From NCBI RefSeq assembly GCF_002803155.1, contig NZ_NNBP01000034.1:1-64000 (forward strand): a DNA stretch of 64,000 nt. The letters run 5' to 3'. Below the pieces are notes generated by a model. The model was not told where the DNA came from. It did no database searches and was given only the letters and a program-made list of their open reading frames with translations. Below, one piece after another: positions 17,297 through 25,605 of the stretch (within the stretch, counting starts at the first letter, position 1; each line of letters starts with the position of its first letter). The stretch comes from Streptomyces sp. CB02959. Lineage in GTDB: Bacteria; Actinomycetota; Actinomycetes; Streptomycetales; Streptomycetaceae. A program made the translations under genes and the position numbers.

Positions 17297-17869
17297 TCAG
17301 GCGAGCGGCAGCCCGAGGGACTGCAACGTGCCCGGCGACACGTCCGCGCCTTCGAGCGCTTCGGCGAGACGCAGTGCGCGATCGGCGACGACGAGGTCGC
17401 GGGGCGCCGCGGCGAGAGCGTCGCCCGCGTGTGTCAGGTATGCGGAGATCTTGCGCCAGGAGTAGAACTCCGTCCCCTCGCCTCCGGACTCCGGCTGCGG
17501 GAACCCGCCGGTTCCCCGCCGGTTCTTGGCGAGTTCGACGAGTTCGTGGTGGCTGCGCCCGCAGCGTTGTGCGGCTTCTTCCAGGGTCACCATGTCGTCG
17601 TAGCGCACGCCCACGGCCCGCAGGCCCGGGATGAGTCGGACGTCGCGTGCCACCTGTGCGACGGCGTCCAGCAGCGTGGGGGCTTCGGTATCGCATGACA
17701 GCTGCCTCAACGTCTCGGCACTCGGGCTGTGCGGGTACGCCTCGGGGTTGTCGGGGCCGAGGGTGTAGGAGACCGAGCCGTCGGCGAAGGCGTCGCAGTG
17801 GTCGAAGGCGTCGGCCTGCTCGGGGGTTAGGGGCTGATTGATCAGGAGGGTGAAGCTCCATTCGGACAC
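17297..17869 (-). CDS. HTH-containing DNA-binding protein, partner of a HicA-like gene
   Basis: The roughly 190-residue protein starts at GTG 17869 (SEWSFTLLINQPLTPEQAD). Its N-terminal half is acidic and resembles an actinobacterial family that begins WxFxLxxxxPLT. A helix-turn-helix follows near residue 110 (MVTLEEAAQRCGRSHHELVELA), then GTGGFPQP and a segment with FYSWRKISAYL. Proteins of this plan are often encoded beside a small HicA-like protein, as here. That arrangement is compatible with a toxin-antitoxin or a nucleic-acid-sensing pair, but no function has been shown. It lies 13 bases downstream of the small partner gene on the same strand, so they form an operon. Both are flanked by mobile-element debris. 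Confidence 0.6.
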   Translation of the reverse strand: MSEWSFTLLINQPLTPEQADAFDHCDAFADGSVSYTLGPDNPEAYPHSPSAETLRQLSCDTEAPTLLDAVAQVARDVRLIPGLRAVGVRYDDMVTLEEAAQRCGRSHHELVELAKNRRGTGGFPQPESGGEGTEFYSWRKISAYLTHAGDALAAAPRDLVVADRALRLAEALEGADVSPGTLQSLGLPLA

Positions 17870-17882
17870 AGCGGCTACCCTT

Positions 17883-18101
17883 TCAGTGCTGGTGGTCCTT
17901 GACGAAGCGGTCAACGCGCTTCGCCTCATTGCCGGGATTCTTCGGAGTACCTGAGACGACGTGGCGTGCTCCGCACGAGCAGCACACCACCCATCCCCAC
18001 CGGTGCCCGTTCTTGTCCGGCACCACCTGGCAGCCGGCTCTCCTGGCCCGATCAAGGGCCGCCGCAACATCCCCGTCCTGATGCCGTCCCTTAGAAATCA
18101 C
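17883..18101 (-). CDS. Small HicA-like protein with a CxC-type cysteine cluster
   Basis: The 72-residue product starts at GTG 18101 (ISKGRHQDGDVAAALDRARRA). A strand pair follows with GHRWGWVVCCSCGARH and ends STPKNPG-like (SGTPKNPGNEAKRVDRFV). The fold order (helix, strands carrying a conserved His, C-terminal helix) recalls HicA/YcfA double-stranded-RNA-binding ribonucleases. The cysteine cluster is not typical of HicA and may bind metal. It is the first gene of a two-gene operon with the HTH protein. The assignment as a toxin is inference from size and pairing only. Confidence 0.5.
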   Translation of the reverse strand: MISKGRHQDGDVAAALDRARRAGCQVVPDKNGHRWGWVVCCSCGARHVVSGTPKNPGNEAKRVDRFVKDHQH

Positions 18102-18310
18102 CCGCAGCACCCTACTCACCGCAGCCACAAGTTCGCAGCCAGTAATGCACCGCGAAGAGCAACTCGCCCGAGAACCAGCCACTGCGAAGTGGAGTCGCAT
18201 GCCCGCCTGGTAGCGCAGTCGCCGCTGCCCTACGCACCCGGCTCCCGCGAGCGGGCGCAACATGGCGTGGGATCGCCGGTTACTGAGCTTGAAAGCGTGA
18301 TGTCGTTGCG

Positions 18311-18344
18311 AGGAGGCGGCCCGGTCGGTCCGGGGCCGCCTCCT
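18311..18344 (-). terminator. Hairpin terminator after the alpha/beta hydrolase gene
   Basis: AGGAGGCGGCCC at 18311-18322 pairs perfectly with GGGCCGCCTCCT ending at 18344. It sits about 38 bases past the hydrolase stop on the minus strand. Confidence 0.65.
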
Positions 18345-18381
18345 TGCGTGTTGCGCTACGGCCGGTCGTTGTCGGCTCGGC

Positions 18382-19068
18382 TTAGGCGTCGAGGGACTTC
18401 GCGGCCTCACGGATCACATCGAGGACGAAGTCGGGATGCGAGAGCATGGGAACGTGGCTGCTGTCCACGGGACGGATTTTGGCACCCATGCGCTCGGCGG
18501 CGGACCGCTCCAGGTCGGGGTGCACGGTGCGGTCGTTGTTGGCGACGATGTACCAGCTTGGCTTCGTCCGCCAGGCGGTGCCGGGAACCTGCTGGTTGAA
18601 CAGGTCCGCCACGGGCACAGCGCCCGTCGCCAGGACGAGCTTCTGCTCCGCTTCCGGGAGGTCGCCGCAGAAGTGCGGGACACCTGAGGGCTTGAGCCAC
18701 ACGCGGCCGTCAGCGACGTCGACGTGCTCGAAGATGGGCGTGCGGGGGAATCTGTCCTGCTGTCCCTGCGACGTCTCGTCCTCGTCCGGAGCGAGCGCGG
18801 CGATGTACACCAGAGCTCCGACGCGGTCGTGGGTACCCGCTTTGGTGATCAGGGTCCCGCCGTAGGAGTGACCGACCAGCACGATCGGGCCGGGGACATG
18901 GTTGAGCGTGAAGTTGACGCACGCGACGTCGCTTTCGAGCGAGTCGAGGCCGTGCTGTGAGGCGAAAACCTCGTGCCCTTCAGCCTGGAGCGTGGGGATG
19001 AGCTTGTTGAAGCACGACCCATCCGCCCAGAGCCCGTGAGCGAAGACAATGCTGGGCTTGCCCGCCAT
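18382..19068 (-). CDS. Alpha/beta hydrolase
   Basis: The 228-residue product is an alpha/beta hydrolase fold enzyme. The oxyanion segment is SIVFAHGLWADGS, the nucleophile elbow is LVGHSYGGTL, the acid is likely in IVANNDRTVHPD, and the catalytic His is in DSSHVPMLSHPDFV. The plan resembles small esterases of the EstC/hydroxynitrile-lyase-like group. No signal peptide is seen, so it is probably cytoplasmic. ATG at 19068 is favoured by AGGAGGAAATGCC just upstream, rather than the longer frame from 19164. It stands alone, with a terminator after it and an IS630 remnant upstream. The substrate is unknown. Confidence 0.8.
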   Translation of the reverse strand: MAGKPSIVFAHGLWADGSCFNKLIPTLQAEGHEVFASQHGLDSLESDVACVNFTLNHVPGPIVLVGHSYGGTLITKAGTHDRVGALVYIAALAPDEDETSQGQQDRFPRTPIFEHVDVADGRVWLKPSGVPHFCGDLPEAEQKLVLATGAVPVADLFNQQVPGTAWRTKPSWYIVANNDRTVHPDLERSAAERMGAKIRPVDSSHVPMLSHPDFVLDVIREAAKSLDA

Positions 19069-19178
19069 GGCATTTCCTCCTACGGTGAGATCAAATATGC
19101 CACACTGCACCACATTGCACGTTAAGTGCCTATTTTTGTGTGATGGCCAGGCGTGTCGCTCCATCCCAGTCGTTGGGC

Positions 19179-19470
19179 CTACGAGGTTGAACGTGTTGTC
19201 GTGGTGGTCATGTGTTGATGATCAGGCCCGTTTTCAGTGAGGCAGCCGTCTATGAGGTCGCCGCGGTACTGGATGTGGCGCAGGCCGCGTCGGATGCGCT
19301 GAATGTGGTGTTCTGGCGTGCTGAAAGCGACGTTGGAGAGCCAGCCCCGCCGCAGCAGGGACCAGATGCCTTCGACGGGGTTGAGGCCGGGCGCGTAAGG
19401 CGGCAAGTAGTAGATGGTCAGCCAATCGCGCGAGGCGGCAAACTCTCGCAGCCCGGCAGCCTTGTGGACG
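19179..19470 (-). pseudogene. IS630 transposase, 3' exon (downstream of the group II intron)
   Basis: This segment encodes VHKAAGLREFAASRDWLTIY, YLPPYAPGLNPVEGIW (the DDE_3 segment with the last catalytic acidic residue) and the C-terminal helices to a TAG at 19179. It continues the 5' exon at 21646-21813 once the intron is removed, giving WDNLNVHKAAGLREF. The 5' end of the transposase is lost on the far side, so the element is inactive even after splicing. Confidence 0.75.
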
Positions 19471-21645
19471 GTGAAGTCGATCCGGGGCGCGGTTCCGGTC
19501 TTGTCGACCGGCCCGTTTCCCCAGACCGCTTCCCGCACCCGGCGTGCCCGTTTCCGAGCACCGGGCGCTCCACAAGTCCTGTTCAGAACGCGTGTGTTGT
19601 CTTCATTCCAGGCTGGGCCATGGAGTCGGGATGACTGTTCCCCGGTAGCGGTAACGCGTGGTGGTTACCTTCGCGGGGTTGAACAGCGGCCTTTCCTCCG
19701 AGGCCGGCCACCATCCGACGTCGCAGTAGCGGCGGCGGACGTCCTTCCAGGTGGACCGGCGGTGTTTGCGGCGCAACCAGCTCCCGACCCGGCGCCACGT
19801 GTAGTAGCTCAGGTAGGCAAAGGTTGCGCTGGACACGCCGGGCCGGAAGTAGACGCACCAGCCCTTGAGCGCCGGGTTGAGCTGACGCAGCAGGGCATCG
19901 AGCGGCTGGCTCGTGTCTGTTGTCCGGCACATCGTCCTGACCTTGCCGGTCATGGCCTTAACGGCCTTGCCGGACGGATAGGTGTAGATGTAGTGCCGGT
20001 TGCTGCCTCGTTTCTGGTGGCGCTGGATGCGCCAGCCGAGGAAGTCGAGGCCCTTGTCGATGTGGGTGATCAGGGTCTTCTCCGGCGACAGGCGCAGGCC
20101 CATCCCGGACAGGACTTCTGCGATCTCCTCCCGGAGGGCTTCGGCGTCGTCCTTCGTGCCCGACACCATCAAGCACCAGTCGTCCGCGTAGCTGACGAGC
20201 CGGTAGTTGGGCAGGCGATGACGACGGCGCTTGGCCCTTTCCGTCTGGCTGGAAGCGGGGCCGCCGGGTCCTTGGGCGATGTGTTCGTCCAGGACCGTCA
20301 GGGCCACATTGCTCAGCAGCGGTGAAAGGATCGAACCCTGCGGGGTTCCGGCGCGGTTCTCTCGCAGCATGCGGTCCTCGCCGAGGATGCCTGCTTTGAG
20401 GAACGCCTTCACCAGTGCCAGGACGCGCTTGTCTCCGATTCTTTCCCGCACCAGGTCCGTCAGGGCCGGATGGGAGATCTCGTCGAAGCATGCCGTGATG
20501 TCGCCCTCGACGACCCACTCATAGGAGCGGGAAGCGAAGTAGCGGACCTCGGCCACGCCGTCATGAGCGCGACGGTTCGGGCGGAACCCGTAGGAACACG
20601 GGTGGAAATCCGCTTCGAAAATCGGCTCCAGCACCAGCTTCAGGGAAGCCTGCACCACTCGGTCGGCAATGGTGGCGATCCCCAGGCGGCGCAATTTGCC
20701 ACCCGACTTCGGGATCATCCGTTCCCGCACCGGCAGCGGGCAGAAACTGCGGTCCTTGACCTGCGACCGCAGTCCGTCGAGGAAGTCCACGACGCCTTGC
20801 CCGGCCTCGATGGAACGGGCCGTGCGCCCGTCCACTCCGGCTGTGCGGGCTCCCTTGTTGCCCCGCACCCGGTCCCACGCGACCAGAAGGAACGCGGGAT
20901 CGGCGACGAGGTTGAACAGATCATCGAACCTGCGATGAGGGTCATCACGGGCCCAACAGTGCAGCTTGGTCTGGATCTTCAGTACCCTGCGCTCCGCTCC
21001 GAACAGAACGGAGTCAAGCTCGTCGGTATTCACCGGCGACAGCCTCCTGACCTTCCAGTACGTCCACTGCTGACTTGCTGGTCTCCTTCGCCATGTACGC
21101 GCCTCTCGCGCGCTCGGACTACTACGAGACCTCCGCCCCGCCCGACGGCCGTCAGTCGGCAACGGACCTGCCCGCCGCCGCACTGGCTGTCCGGCGGGAA
21201 GGGCGACCGCAGGCGGTTCCCACGTTCACTACAGAATCGATCAAGGAGGGAGGTGTCCGCCTCTACCCCGACAGCTTCGCCATGCCTACGCCGCAGGCTT
21301 TCGACATGGCCTCCCCACCGGGCCTCAAAACCGGCTTCGGAGTTGAACGGCACCCAGACGAGTGACGGTTCACGCGCTGCAACCCGGCCCATATCCATCA
21401 GGTTTGAGCCGAGCGGGACACTTACGGGGCGTCAGACAGCGGTTCCTCGCATACACCTTCTCCTCGCTGCTTGCCGGACCCGGGCCCTCTGACAGTGCCG
21501 ACCCGTTCCATCGTTGTCAGGGCTGCTTCCCGCCACCACCTGCGTTCCCAGGCAACGGCTGCCCTCAGATTCACCGGGCGGCTGCGACCGCCCGGCGGTG
21601 GGGTCCTTCCACCCCCACTCGATTCCGTAGCGCCTCGTGGCGCAC
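19471..21645 (-). mobile_element. Group II intron inserted in an IS630 transposase gene
   Basis: The 2175-base intron runs on the minus strand. It begins GTGCGCC at 21645 and ends AC at 19471, matching the GUGYG...AY rule. Removing it joins CTCAA to CGTCCACAAG and restores the IS630 frame as LNVHK. The last six exon bases (IBS1, CCTCAA, 21651-21646) are complementary to TTGAGG at 21328-21323 inside domain I, a good EBS1 candidate. A 34-nt domain V hairpin with a GGAAAC loop region lies at 19535-19568. The intron encodes its own reverse transcriptase, so it may be competent for splicing and retrohoming. Confidence 0.85.
19603..21033 (-). CDS. ltrA: Group II intron reverse transcriptase/maturase
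   Basis: The 476-residue protein has the bacterial group II intron RT domain order. RT motifs include RGNKGARTAGVDG, PVRERMIPKSGGKLRRLGI, YGFRPNRRAHDGVAEV and GDITACFDEISHPAL. GTPQGSILSPLLSNV, the catalytic YADDWCLMV and LGWRIQRHQKRG follow, then the maturase (X) domain with LRQLNPALKGWCVYFRPG. No HNH endonuclease domain follows, so it probably reinserts without second-strand cleavage, as for En-minus introns. GTG at 21033 is the likely start because the frame before it is Arg-rich and unlike the family. The protein helps the intron RNA fold and splice and copies it into DNA. Confidence 0.88.
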   Translation of the reverse strand: MNTDELDSVLFGAERRVLKIQTKLHCWARDDPHRRFDDLFNLVADPAFLLVAWDRVRGNKGARTAGVDGRTARSIEAGQGVVDFLDGLRSQVKDRSFCPLPVRERMIPKSGGKLRRLGIATIADRVVQASLKLVLEPIFEADFHPCSYGFRPNRRAHDGVAEVRYFASRSYEWVVEGDITACFDEISHPALTDLVRERIGDKRVLALVKAFLKAGILGEDRMLRENRAGTPQGSILSPLLSNVALTVLDEHIAQGPGGPASSQTERAKRRRHRLPNYRLVSYADDWCLMVSGTKDDAEALREEIAEVLSGMGLRLSPEKTLITHIDKGLDFLGWRIQRHQKRGSNRHYIYTYPSGKAVKAMTGKVRTMCRTTDTSQPLDALLRQLNPALKGWCVYFRPGVSSATFAYLSYYTWRRVGSWLRRKHRRSTWKDVRRRYCDVGWWPASEERPLFNPAKVTTTRYRYRGTVIPTPWPSLE

Positions 21646-21813
21646 TTGAGGTTGTCCCAGACGAGCACGATCGGGCCACCGAGCTGCTGGTGGGCGGCGA
21701 TCAGCAGGTCCCGGTAGTCGCGCCAGGACAAGCTCTTACGCCCGTCGCGTCGGTCGTCGTCCCGGCGCGGCCGGCAGATCGGCCGGGGCCGGTGGCCGGG
21801 TTTATAGCAGGTT
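21646..21813 (-). pseudogene. IS630 transposase, 5' exon fragment
   Basis: This segment reads CYKPGHRPRP, RKSLSWRDYRDLLIAAHQQL and GGPIVLVWDNL, the middle of an IS630 DDE domain, and ends at the intron 5' splice site. On its upstream side it is cut exactly by the end of the second IS630 element at 21812. The N-terminal half of this transposase is not found on the other side of that element. Confidence 0.7.
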
Positions 21814-22618
21814 ACTGACTTCGGCTGGTCAGGGGGACGTTGGGATGTCGAGGGCGAGGCCGGTGCCCGCTATGAAGCCGTCGAGGGTGTCGGGCCGGTA
21901 CTGGAGGCGTTTGAGTCGGTTGCGGACGAGGGCTTCGAGTCGCTCCAGGGCCATGACGGCGAGGTTGGCCAGGCTGCAACACCGTCAGCCAGTCACGCTC
22001 GGCCACGAGGTCGCGCATCCTGCGGGAGACGTGGGTGTTCAGCCGGTCCCACACGAGCACGATCGGGGCCTTGACCAGCTGGTGGAATCCGTCGATCAGC
22101 GCGATGAAGTCCCGCTCGCCCATGCTGCGACGTGCGCTCTTGCCGGCGGGGTGGGTCCGAAGACGGTGACACAGCCGGGTCCGGGAACCCGGCCGCATCG
22201 CGATCAGCCCGGCCACCGACAGCCGCCCCGAACGCCGGCCGCTGACGGTGACGACCGGAGTCACTCCGCGCCGGCCCCACGTCCGTCCCCGGGGCGGCCG
22301 TCGGGTGAAGCCGGCTTCGTCCTCGAAGCAGACGTAGCCCCGGCAGGCCGCCCGGGTCCTTTTACCTCCGCCCAGGTCACCTCCCGCCACACGCTCACGG
22401 CGACTTCGCACTCACCCGAAGCCGCCGTGCGACTTCCGACGGCTTGACCATCTGCTCGAACAGTTCAGCCGCCTGCATCCGTACCGTCTCCCGGCGCTGA
22501 CGCCCCGCAGGAGTCAGCCCGCCCCCATCCGCATATCTCACAGACCACGAATACAGCCACCCGCCCACACCCATCAGCGACTTCGCAAGGATTCACCCCA
22601 ACGAGCTGAAGTCAGTAG
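21812..22618 (-). mobile_element. IS630-family element, internally deleted
   Basis: The ends are imperfect inverted repeats: TACTGACTTCGGCTGGTCAG at 21814-21833, and TACTGACTTCAGCTCGTTGG read inward from the right end. The roughly 800-base length is shorter than intact relatives of about 1.1-1.2 kb, in keeping with the internal deletions in its transposase gene. The left end matches bases 1-20 of the window. Confidence 0.65.
21830..22541 (-). pseudogene. IS630 transposase, internally deleted
   Basis: The reading starts at about 22541 with VRYADGGGLTPAGRQRRETV and continues to EVARRLRVSAK. It then hits a stop and resumes in another frame with the catalytic domain (YVCFEDEAGFTRRPP, GRTWGRRGVTP, APIVLVWDRLNTH, RDLVAERDWLTV). 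The usual LLPAYSPDLNPVE block is missing, and the C-terminus (MALERLEALVRNRLKRLQYR, then DGFIAGTGLALD) is in a third frame. Two internal deletions make it non-functional. Confidence 0.65.
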
Positions 22619-22772
22619 TTGACGACGAGCGGGTAGCGGCCCGCCTCGATGTCGGCCTGTCTCGCCGCTTCCAGCTGGACTCATTGGTGTTGCCCAGGTG
22701 CTTCACCGCTCGTAGGTGATCTACACGGCAAGTGCCCCCAGTTCTGCGGTCATTCGGGAGGCGTGGTCGGGT
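22619..22772. other. Short flank between IS630 and IS3, unrecognised
   Basis: On the minus strand a frame ends LEAARQADIEAGRYPLVVNY and stops at the IS630 border. It looks like the tail of an unknown protein. Nothing else is visible. Confidence 0.25.
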
Positions 22773-22839
22773 GGGACTGCTGCAGAGTTGGGTGACACCT
22801 GACCTGGCTTGCTGAGAGGCGGCCTGGAAGGATGTCGCA

Positions 22840-23133
22840 GTGCCCAAGCCGTATCCCAAGGAGTTCCGCGAGGACGTCGTGCGGGTCGCGCGCAACCGCG
22901 AGCCCGGCGTCACGCTGGAACAGATCGCCGCCGACTTCGGGGTCCACCTGATCACGTTGTCGAAGTGGCTGCGCCGCGCCGAGACCGATGAGGGCGCCAG
23001 GCCCGCGACGACGTCGGGTGAGTCGGCCGAGCTGCGTGAGGCCCGCAAGCGGATCCGGTTGCTGGAGCAGGAGAACGAGGTGCTCAGGAGGGCTGCGGCG
23101 TATCTGTCGCAGGCGAACCTGCCGGCAAAATGA
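22840..23133 (+). CDS. IS3 OrfA (HTH protein)
   Basis: The 97-residue protein has a helix-turn-helix (FREDVVRVARNREPGVTLEQ, then FGVHLITLSKWLRRAE). A C-terminal leucine-zipper-like helix follows (LREARKRIRLLEQENEVLRR). It binds the element ends and is normally made alone or fused to OrfB by frameshifting. It ends in an ATGA overlap with OrfB. Confidence 0.88.
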   Translation: MPKPYPKEFREDVVRVARNREPGVTLEQIAADFGVHLITLSKWLRRAETDEGARPATTSGESAELREARKRIRLLEQENEVLRRAAAYLSQANLPAK

Positions 23134-24020
23134 TGTACCCGCTCGTCCGTGAGCTGGCCGCCGCCGATGCCCCTTACAGGGTGCCGGTGGCGGTGACGTG
23201 CCGGGTGCTCGGGCTGGCTCGCCAGCCCTACTACCGGTGGCTGGCCCGGCCTGCCACCGACGCCGAACTGACCGAGGCATACCGGGCGAACGCCCTGTTC
23301 GACGCTCACCGCGACGACCCGGAGTTCGGACACCGCTTCCTCCTCGACGAGGCCCACGCCGCCGGTGAGGCGATGGCCGAGCGGACGGCCTGGCGGATCT
23401 GCCGGGACAACGGCTGGTGGAGTGCCTTCGGCAAGCGCAGGGGCCGCGGGAAGAACGCCAAAGCCGGGCCACCGGTCCACGATGACCTGGTGCGGCGGAA
23501 CTTCACCGCGGACGGGCCGAACCGGTTGTGGCTCACGGACATAACCGAGCACGCGACCGGCGAGGGCAAGCTGTATCTGTGCGCGGTCAAGGACGTGTAC
23601 TCCGGCCGCATCGTGGGCTATTCCATCGATGCCCGGATGAAGTCCCGCCTCGCGGTGGCCGCGCTGGAGTCCGCTGTCGCCCGCCGCGGCCCCGCTGCGG
23701 GATGCATCGTGCACTCCGACCGCGGATCGCAATTCCGGTCCCGCAAGGTCGCCGCCGTCCTCACCCGGCACGGCCTGGTCGGCTCAATGGGCCGGGTCGG
23801 GGCTGCCGGCGACAACGCCGCAATGGAGAGCTTCTTCGCACTGCTGCAAAAGAACGTCCTCGACCGCCGAGTCTGGGCCACCCGCCAGGAGTTGCGGATC
23901 GCGATCGTCACCTGGATCGAACGGACCTACCACCGGCGCCGACGGCAACGGCGCCTGGGCCGATTGACCCCCGTCGAGTACGAGACCATCATGACCCCAC
24001 CCGCAGCTCTGGCTGCATAA
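23130..24020 (+). CDS. IS3 OrfB (DDE transposase)
   Basis: The 296-residue product has an N-terminal HTH_21-like region (FDAHRDDPEFGHRFLLDE, ERTAWRICRDNGWWSAFG) and an rve integrase core. The catalytic residues lie in LWLTDITEHATGEGKLYL (D), CIVHSDRGSQF (D) and DNAAMESFFALLQKN (E). It ends with the family's THY-RRRRQRRLG and LTPVEYE. Translation can start at ATG 23130 in the overlap or arise by frameshift as an OrfAB fusion. It is intact. Confidence 0.9.
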   Translation: MMYPLVRELAAADAPYRVPVAVTCRVLGLARQPYYRWLARPATDAELTEAYRANALFDAHRDDPEFGHRFLLDEAHAAGEAMAERTAWRICRDNGWWSAFGKRRGRGKNAKAGPPVHDDLVRRNFTADGPNRLWLTDITEHATGEGKLYLCAVKDVYSGRIVGYSIDARMKSRLAVAALESAVARRGPAAGCIVHSDRGSQFRSRKVAAVLTRHGLVGSMGRVGAAGDNAAMESFFALLQKNVLDRRVWATRQELRIAIVTWIERTYHRRRRQRRLGRLTPVEYETIMTPPAALAA

Positions 24021-24079
24021 ACCCCGCTGTCACCCGATCATGCAGCAGTCCCGGTTGACCGCGGTGCGCTATGGCCCGG

Positions 24080-24208
24080 GCCGTCGAAGCGGTGAGGCTC
24101 ACGCCCTTGAGGGCTTCGCGGCGTACTTCCGGCCAGGGTGTCCTCCACGACATTCGCTTATCTGAGCCACTACGTGTGGCAGAAGGTATGGCGCTGGCTG
24201 CGTCGCGA
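24080..24208 (+). pseudogene. Group II intron maturase C-terminal fragment
   Basis: Directly after the IS3 right end, one frame reads EAHALEGFAAYFRPG, and after a one-base shift SSTTFAYLSHYVWQKVWRWL. These match NPALKGWCVYFRPG and SSATFAYLSYYTWRRVGSWL of the maturase encoded at 19603-21033. It is a frameshifted remnant of a second, different group II intron. Confidence 0.6.
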
Positions 24209-24886
24209 GGGCGTCGAGGTCGCCCGCTGCACGGTCGAGCGCCTGATGCGCTCACTCGGCCTGACCTGCTCGGTCCGCGTCAGGACGGTGAAGACCACGG
24301 TCCTGGAACCGACCTCCGGGCGCCCGGAGGGCCTGGTCGACCGGGACTTCACCGCGTCCCGTCAGAACCGGCTGTGGGTGACCGACTTCACCTACGTCGC
24401 CACCTGGGCCGGCTTCGTCTACGTCGCCTTCGTCCTCGGCATCTCCTCCAGCCGCATCGTCGGCTGGCGGGTGGCCGGCCACAAACGCACCGATCTCGTC
24501 CTGGACGCACTCGAGACGGCCATCTGGTGCCAGGACCGCGACGGAACCGCTGACCTGCACGGACTCCTACACCACGGCGACACCGGGAGGCAGTATGTGT
24601 CCGTGCACTACACTGACCGGCTCCGCGAAGCCAACGCCGCCTTGAGCGTCGGCACCGTCGGCGACGCCTACGACAACGCGCTCATGGAATCCACGATCGG
24701 CCTGTTCAAGACCAAGATCATCAAGCCCGGCGGACTCTGGCGGACCCTCGACGACGTCGAGATCGCCGCCCTGACCTGGGCTGACTGATACAACCGACAG
24801 TGCCTCCACAGCAGCGTCGGCAGCCTCCCGCCTCTTGAATACAAGGCGATGTACTACTATTCGCACCAAGTCACACAGAACACCTG
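24205..24886 (+). pseudogene. IS3-family OrfB, 5'-truncated with an internal stop
   Basis: Fused in frame to the maturase fragment, the frame reads GVEVARCTVERLMRSLGLTC, RLWVTDFTYVATWAGFVYVA (catalytic D), HHGDTGRQYVSV (a changed second motif, usually HSDxGxQY) and YDNALMESTIGLFKTKII (E). TGA at 24786 replaces a tryptophan codon in TWxDWYN. Beyond it the same frame continues with LHSSVGSLPPLEY to a stop at 24886. It is inactive. Its end borders the glpP gene. Confidence 0.7.
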
Positions 24887-24942
24887 AAAACCACACACCA
24901 CACTCTCCAACGAACCCGGAGCGGTTCACTCGGGAGATCTCT

Positions 24943-25509
24943 ATGGATACTGCTCTGGCAGAGCTGCTTGAGGAGCACCCGGTCGTCGCCAGCGTCTTGG
25001 ACGAGTCTGGGCTGCGGGCGGTGCTGCGTTCCGACTGCAAGATCGTGTTTTTGCTCTACGGCTCTTTGCTGGATCTCCCCGAGATCGTGCAAACCCTGAA
25101 GGACGATGGGCGTGTTGTCCTGGTGAACGTCGACCTGCTCGACGGCTTCGCGGGAAAAGAGATCGTCGTGCGGTTCATCAAGGAGAGAACCGCTGCGGAT
25201 GGGATCCTCAGCTCGAAGGCGTTCATGGTGCGGGCTGCTCGTGAGCTGGGATTGTTCGCGGTGCACCGCTTCTTTCTCATCGACTCGCTGTCGTACCGCA
25301 ATCTCGCCCCGCAGGTACGCATGTCGCAGCCAGACTGTGTGGAGATCCTGCCTGGCTGTATCCCTCGGGTCATCTCCTGGGCCGTGACGGACATCGACGT
25401 GCCGCTCATCGCCGGCGGGCTCGTCTGTGATCGTGACGACGTCTTCGCGGCACTCAAGGCGGGGGCGTGCGCTATCGCCTCGTCCAATCGGGACGTCTGG
25501 GCCATGTGA
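24943..25509 (+). CDS. glpP: Glycerol-3-phosphate-responsive antiterminator GlpP
   Basis: The 188-residue product matches GlpP: VVLVNVDLLDGFAGKE, VRFIKERTAADGILSSKAFM, FFLIDSLSYRNL, CVEILPGCIPRVIS, PLIAGGLVCDRDDVFAALKA and the final GA-AIASSNRDVW. GlpP folds as a TIM barrel. In Bacillus subtilis it binds glycerol 3-phosphate and then acts on the glpD leader RNA to prevent termination. ATG at 24943 follows CGGGAG; the 36-residue extension upstream overlaps the IS3 remnant and is rejected. A terminator hairpin lies between glpP and the transporter gene, the expected arrangement if GlpP controls the downstream operon. GlpP is best known from Firmicutes, so its place in an IS-bounded actinobacterial island suggests transfer. 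Confidence 0.88.
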   Translation: MDTALAELLEEHPVVASVLDESGLRAVLRSDCKIVFLLYGSLLDLPEIVQTLKDDGRVVLVNVDLLDGFAGKEIVVRFIKERTAADGILSSKAFMVRAARELGLFAVHRFFLIDSLSYRNLAPQVRMSQPDCVEILPGCIPRVISWAVTDIDVPLIAGGLVCDRDDVFAALKAGACAIASSNRDVWAM

Positions 25510-25605
25510 CGTGCCTGGCAGAGGGCAAAGAAGGGGTTGACATCGGGAAACCCTGGCTCGTACGGTACGCGAACGGACCGAGAAGGACCGCACAACTTCA
25601 TATTG

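Larger units (their letters stand above)
22773..24052 (+). mobile_element. Complete IS3-family insertion sequence
   Basis: Left end GGGACTGCTGCAGAGTTGGG (22773 onward) and right end, read inward from 24052, GGGACTGCTGCATGATCGGG form inverted repeats of about 25 bases. GGT at 22770-22772 and 24053-24055 is a 3-bp target duplication, as expected for IS3. Both open reading frames are intact, so this 1280-base copy is probably recent and possibly active. Confidence 0.8.

Noticed and set aside
22593..23771. 392-residue minus-strand frame over the IS3 element
   Set aside because: It covers both IS3 reading frames in antisense and has no recognisable domain.
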